Shown: positions 5,839 through 7,936 of the stretch, piece by piece | Position numbering within the stretch: the first letter of the stretch is position 1 | Layout: each line of letters opens with the position of its first letter | Source of the DNA: an uncultured Anaerolineaceae bacterium | GTDB lineage: Bacteria > Chloroflexota > Anaerolineae > Anaerolineales > Anaerolineaceae | Reading direction: 5' to 3' | DNA length: 7,936 nucleotides | NCBI GenBank assembly: GCA_937907495.1 | Contig: CALESS010000590.1 | Span: 1-7,936, forward strand | The notes under the pieces: generated by a model | Told to the model about the DNA's origin: nothing | What the model saw: only the letters and a program-made list of their open reading frames with translations | Database searches by the model: none | Translations under genes and position numbers: made by a program

Positions 5839-6663
5839 ATGCGACCTTTAATCCTTCTCTGCCTCATCCTGCTGGGGGCTGCCGGCCTGGCGGCTTGCTC
5901 TCTCTCCACGGCTGCTCCAGAATTGCTGCCCACAGCCAGTCCACTGCCGCCCACCCCGCTCCCCAGCCCGACCATCGTCTGGTTCCCGCCGACGCCCACC
6001 TATACCCCTCCACCGACGATGGAGCCGGTATCCACCCCCGATTTCAGCCCGATTGCCGGGGCTTTGCTGCTCCAGGATGATTTTAACTCGGCAACAGCCT
6101 GGGAACTGCCCCAGAACGCATTGGGGCGCATCAGCCTGGGCCAGAATGAGTTGACTATTTCCATTCAGACCGGGCGCAATAGCCTGACCAGCCTGCGGGC
6201 AGAACCTGACGTGGCGGATTTTTACCTGATGATCGAGGCGGACCCCAGCCTGTGCCGTGACCAGGACGCCTACGGGGTGATTTTCCGGGCGATGAGCGTG
6301 CAGGATTATTACCGCTTCGTCATCGCCTGTGATGGACGTATGCGCCTGGAGCGGGTACGTAATGGCCGGGCCGAGGTCATCGCAGATTGGCAGGCCAGCT
6401 CGAGTATGCTCCCCGGCGCTGCCACGGCTCACCGCATCGGGATTGCCATGCGTAACCAGGAAATGCGCTTCTACATTGATGACACTTTCCAGTTTGCCGC
6501 CCGCGATCCGCTCTTCAGCCGCGGCCGCTTCGGTGTGTTTGCCCGCCCCGGCGGCGATAATTCCGTGACAGTCAGCTTTTCCAGCCTCAGCCTGTTTGAG
6601 TTGGAAGGGCTGCCTGCTCTGCCGACCCAGACCCCCACACCAACGGTAACGCCCCGCCGTTGA
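5839..6663 (+). CDS. Lipoprotein with Pro/Thr stalk and jelly-roll-like (concanavalin-type) domain
   Basis: Predicted exported lipoprotein of 274 residues with no recognised enzyme motif. Residues 1-20 form a signal peptide (MRPL, a hydrophobic Leu/Ala core, lipobox LAAC with lipidated Cys20). Residues 31-66 are a Pro/Thr/Ser-rich stalk. A single beta-rich domain follows (about 78-254): it opens with LQDDFNSATAWEL and has alternating strands such as ELTISIQT, DFYLMIEAD, AYGVIFRAM, YYRFVIACDG and EMRFYIDDTFQF, ending in GRFGVFARPG and a VTVSFSSLSLFEL strand. This pattern resembles LamG/DUF1080-like sandwich domains that bind glycans or act as structural modules; the resemblance is by eye only. 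Cys139 and Cys164 may pair. The C-terminus is a second short Pro/Thr tail ending in Arg-Arg. The ATG at 5839 is chosen because it begins the signal peptide and lies after the -10 hexamer; its ribosome-binding site is weak. It may be co-transcribed with amrS. Confidence 0.85.
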   Translation: MRPLILLCLILLGAAGLAACSLSTAAPELLPTASPLPPTPLPSPTIVWFPPTPTYTPPPTMEPVSTPDFSPIAGALLLQDDFNSATAWELPQNALGRISLGQNELTISIQTGRNSLTSLRAEPDVADFYLMIEADPSLCRDQDAYGVIFRAMSVQDYYRFVIACDGRMRLERVRNGRAEVIADWQASSSMLPGAATAHRIGIAMRNQEMRFYIDDTFQFAARDPLFSRGRFGVFARPGGDNSVTVSFSSLSLFELEGLPALPTQTPTPTVTPRR

Positions 6664-6716
6664 AGCGCGGATTTGTGCAGGGGTTAAAGTAAAAAAGGCA
6701 TAGGAAACCAAAAATA

Positions 6717-7781
6717 ATGTTCAGCAAAGACCTTCGTCCCCACGAATTTACAGCCCCCGGCACGCTTTATGAAGCGCTGGAGGAGGGCGATCTGCGCTGT
6801 ACGGCTTGCGCCCATCGTTGCCTCATTCATTCCGGGCGGGTGGGTATCTGCCGGGTGCGGGAAAACCGGGCGGGCACCCTGTACGTTCCGTGGGGGTACG
6901 TTTCCTCTGCCCATGCCGACCCGGTGGAGAAAAAACCATTCTTTCACCTGCTGCCCGGCAGCCAGGCGTTTACTTTTGGCATGTTGGGCTGCAACCTGCA
7001 CTGCGATTTCTGCCAGAACTGGAATATCTCCCAGGTGGTACGGGATGCCGAATTGGGAGATGGCAGCCAGTACATCCAGCCGGTGGGAGCAGAGGAGCTG
7101 GCGAAATTGGCGCAACGCTCCGGCGCCCGCCTGGTGGTTTCCTCCTATAATGAACCGCTCATCACCAGTGAATGGGCGCTGGAAATCTTCCGCCATGCCG
7201 GCAGCCTGGGATTGCAAACCGCCATGGTCTCCAATGGATATGCCACCCCGGAAGTGCTTCGTTTGCTGGCCCCGCACCTCACAGCCCTTAAAATTGACCT
7301 GAAAACCATGCAAGACCGCCAGTACCGCAGCCTGGGCGGAGTATTGCAGCCGGTGCTGGATTCGATCCGCCTGGCGCATGAACTCGGTCTGTGGGTGGAG
7401 GTGGTGACGCTGGTTATCCCCGGCTTCAACGACTCCAACCAGGAGCTGTGGGATATGGCGAGTTACCTGGCTGCCCTCTCGCCCGATATCCCCTGGCATG
7501 TGACGGCCTTCCACCCGGATTATAAGCGCCACGCTGCTGCCCCCACCGAGCTGGAACACCTGCAGCGGGCGGCAGATCTGGGCGTGGAAGCCGGGCTGCA
7601 CTATGTGTATGCGGGCAACCTGCCCGGAAGGGTTGGCTCGTTGGAAGATACCCACTGCCCGCACTGCACCGCCCGCCTGATCCGCCGGCAGGGCTTCCGG
7701 GTGTTGGAGAATCGCATCACGGGGAAGGGCAAATGCCCGCAATGCGGGACGACCATCGCCGGGGTGTGGAAGGCAGCCTGA
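6717..7781 (+). CDS. amrS: AmmeMemoRadiSam system radical SAM enzyme
   Basis: Cytoplasmic radical SAM protein of 354 residues, full length for the AmrS family (COG1180, related to PflA). The 4Fe-4S/SAM motif is CNLHCDFC (92-99) in the typical context GMLGCNLHCDFCQNWNISQ. The N-terminal cysteine region CTACAHRC...GICRVR (Cys28, Cys31, Cys35, Cys45) and the phrase HADPVEKKPFFHLLPG (66-81) are characteristic. SSYNEPL (142-148), MVSNGY (170-175), LKIDLK (191-196), VTLVIPGFND (230-239) and AFHPDYK (264-270) mark the barrel strands. A C-terminal CPHC...CPQC pair (Cys314/317 and 340/343) looks like a zinc or iron-sulfur knuckle. The family usually accompanies Memo-like and AMMECR1-like proteins; neither is in the window. 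Its reaction is not known to me. The ATG at 6717 has AGGAAA 9 nt upstream. It follows the lipoprotein by 53 nt with no terminator visible between them. Confidence 0.94.
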   Translation: MFSKDLRPHEFTAPGTLYEALEEGDLRCTACAHRCLIHSGRVGICRVRENRAGTLYVPWGYVSSAHADPVEKKPFFHLLPGSQAFTFGMLGCNLHCDFCQNWNISQVVRDAELGDGSQYIQPVGAEELAKLAQRSGARLVVSSYNEPLITSEWALEIFRHAGSLGLQTAMVSNGYATPEVLRLLAPHLTALKIDLKTMQDRQYRSLGGVLQPVLDSIRLAHELGLWVEVVTLVIPGFNDSNQELWDMASYLAALSPDIPWHVTAFHPDYKRHAAAPTELEHLQRAADLGVEAGLHYVYAGNLPGRVGSLEDTHCPHCTARLIRRQGFRVLENRITGKGKCPQCGTTIAGVWKAA

Positions 7782-7866
7782 AGAGAGGGGCAGATGGGAA
7801 TACCCTCGCTGGCAACGGAGATTACCCCGCTGCAGCGTGGTTTGCGGTGATAGACCGATGGAAGTG

Positions 7867-7881
7867 CGCCCTAATAGGGCG
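7867..7881. repeat. Small perfect inverted repeat between convergent genes
   Basis: CGCCCT-AAT-AGGGCG forms a 6-bp stem with a 3-nt loop. It includes the stop codon (TAG) of the incoming minus-strand gene. No run of T follows on either strand, so it is not a canonical intrinsic terminator, although it lies where a shared one would be expected. Confidence 0.45.
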
Positions 7882-7936
7882 GCGTGGTCTCGACCGGGTA
7901 GATGATGGTCTGGGTGGGTTGGGGGGTTTGCGTAGG
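7871..7936 (-). CDS. C-terminal end of a Pro/Thr-rich protein (partial, enters from the right)
   Basis: Reading inward from the window's right end on the minus strand gives 21 residues beginning PTQTPQPTQT and ending VETTPPY, then a TAG at 7871-7873. The frame is open to the edge, so the N-terminal part lies outside. The composition matches the stalk and tail of the lipoprotein at 5839-6663 (which ends with PTQTPTPTVTP), suggesting another secreted or surface protein with a low-complexity tail. The gene is convergent with amrS, with 89 bases between the stops. Nothing can be said about its main domain. The call rests on composition and an in-frame stop only. Confidence 0.5.
   Translation of the reverse strand, partial: PTQTPQPTQTIIYPVETTPPY

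Noticed and set aside
5616..5999. N-terminal extension of the GT-C gene by 128 codons up to 5999
   Set aside because: It would run through the divergent promoter region and antisense to the lipoprotein signal peptide. Its residues look non-membrane and random, and the best ribosome-binding site in the window lies at 5618-5628, just before the ATG at 5615.
6684..7742. Long minus-strand open frame opposite amrS (352 codons), and a similar one at 5848-6711
   Set aside because: Both are shadows: the plus strand encodes a family-level match to AmrS and a lipoprotein with a lipobox, while the minus-strand products show no domain or signal peptide.
7785..7807. GAGGG...CCCTC repeat after amrS as an intrinsic terminator
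   Set aside because: The stem is 5 bp with a 13-nt loop and no following T run; too weak to call.
7824..7841. Palindrome around CGCTGCAGCG as an operator
   Set aside because: A 10-bp palindrome with a mismatch and three more flanking pairs, alone between convergent genes; there is no promoter nearby to regulate and it may be chance.
7900..7936. G-rich tract (GGGTGGGTTGGGGGG) as a G-quadruplex regulator
   Set aside because: It has only three separated G runs, one short of a canonical three-tetrad quadruplex, and is simply the complement of proline/threonine codons in the incoming gene.

Overview
The window looks like a chromosomal or metagenome-contig segment of a Chloroflexota bacterium, most likely Anaerolineae-like. 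This is inferred from the Pro/Thr stalks of its lipoproteins, the style of the large GT-C membrane glycosyltransferase, the AmmeMemoRadiSam radical SAM enzyme and a moderately high GC content. No rRNA or other phylogenetic marker is present, so the assignment is an inference.

Left part (16-5615, all minus strand, read right to left): a tightly packed glycan-assembly operon. It starts at an extended -10 promoter (5689-5697). It encodes a polytopic GT-C glycosyltransferase (3654-5615), a class I SAM methyltransferase (2907-3647), a DPM1/GtrB-type family 2 glycosyltransferase (2155-2910), an extended SDR nucleotide-sugar epimerase/dehydratase (1160-2158) and a DegT/DnrJ/EryC1 aminotransferase (228-1160). 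Three of the four junctions overlap (ATGA, ATGA, TGATG) and the fourth is a 6-nt gap, so the genes are probably translationally coupled. A plausible joint role is making a modified (keto/amino, perhaps methylated) sugar and moving sugars through polyprenyl-phosphate carriers to the outside of the membrane.

The operon ends abnormally. The aminotransferase stops at residue 310, in the middle of a motif that normally continues for about 60 residues. Within 10 bases the sequence becomes, in another frame, the last ~70 residues of an FhlA/NtrC-type sigma-54 activator (Fis-like HTH). This is a deletion or recombination scar, or an assembly chimera.

Middle (5616-5838): a 223-bp divergent intergenic region with one promoter-like -10 element in each direction. 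It carries four copies of the hexamer GAATCT/AGATTC, two of them at the ends of a nested inverted repeat.

Right part (5839-7781, plus strand): a lipoprotein with a Pro/Thr stalk and a jelly-roll-like domain, followed after 53 nt by the AmmeMemoRadiSam radical SAM protein AmrS, without its usual Memo and AMMECR1 partners in view. At the far right a minus-strand gene enters and ends at 7871. Only its Pro/Thr-rich tail is visible, so it converges on amrS.

No tRNA, rRNA, CRISPR array, insertion sequence or known riboswitch was recognised.
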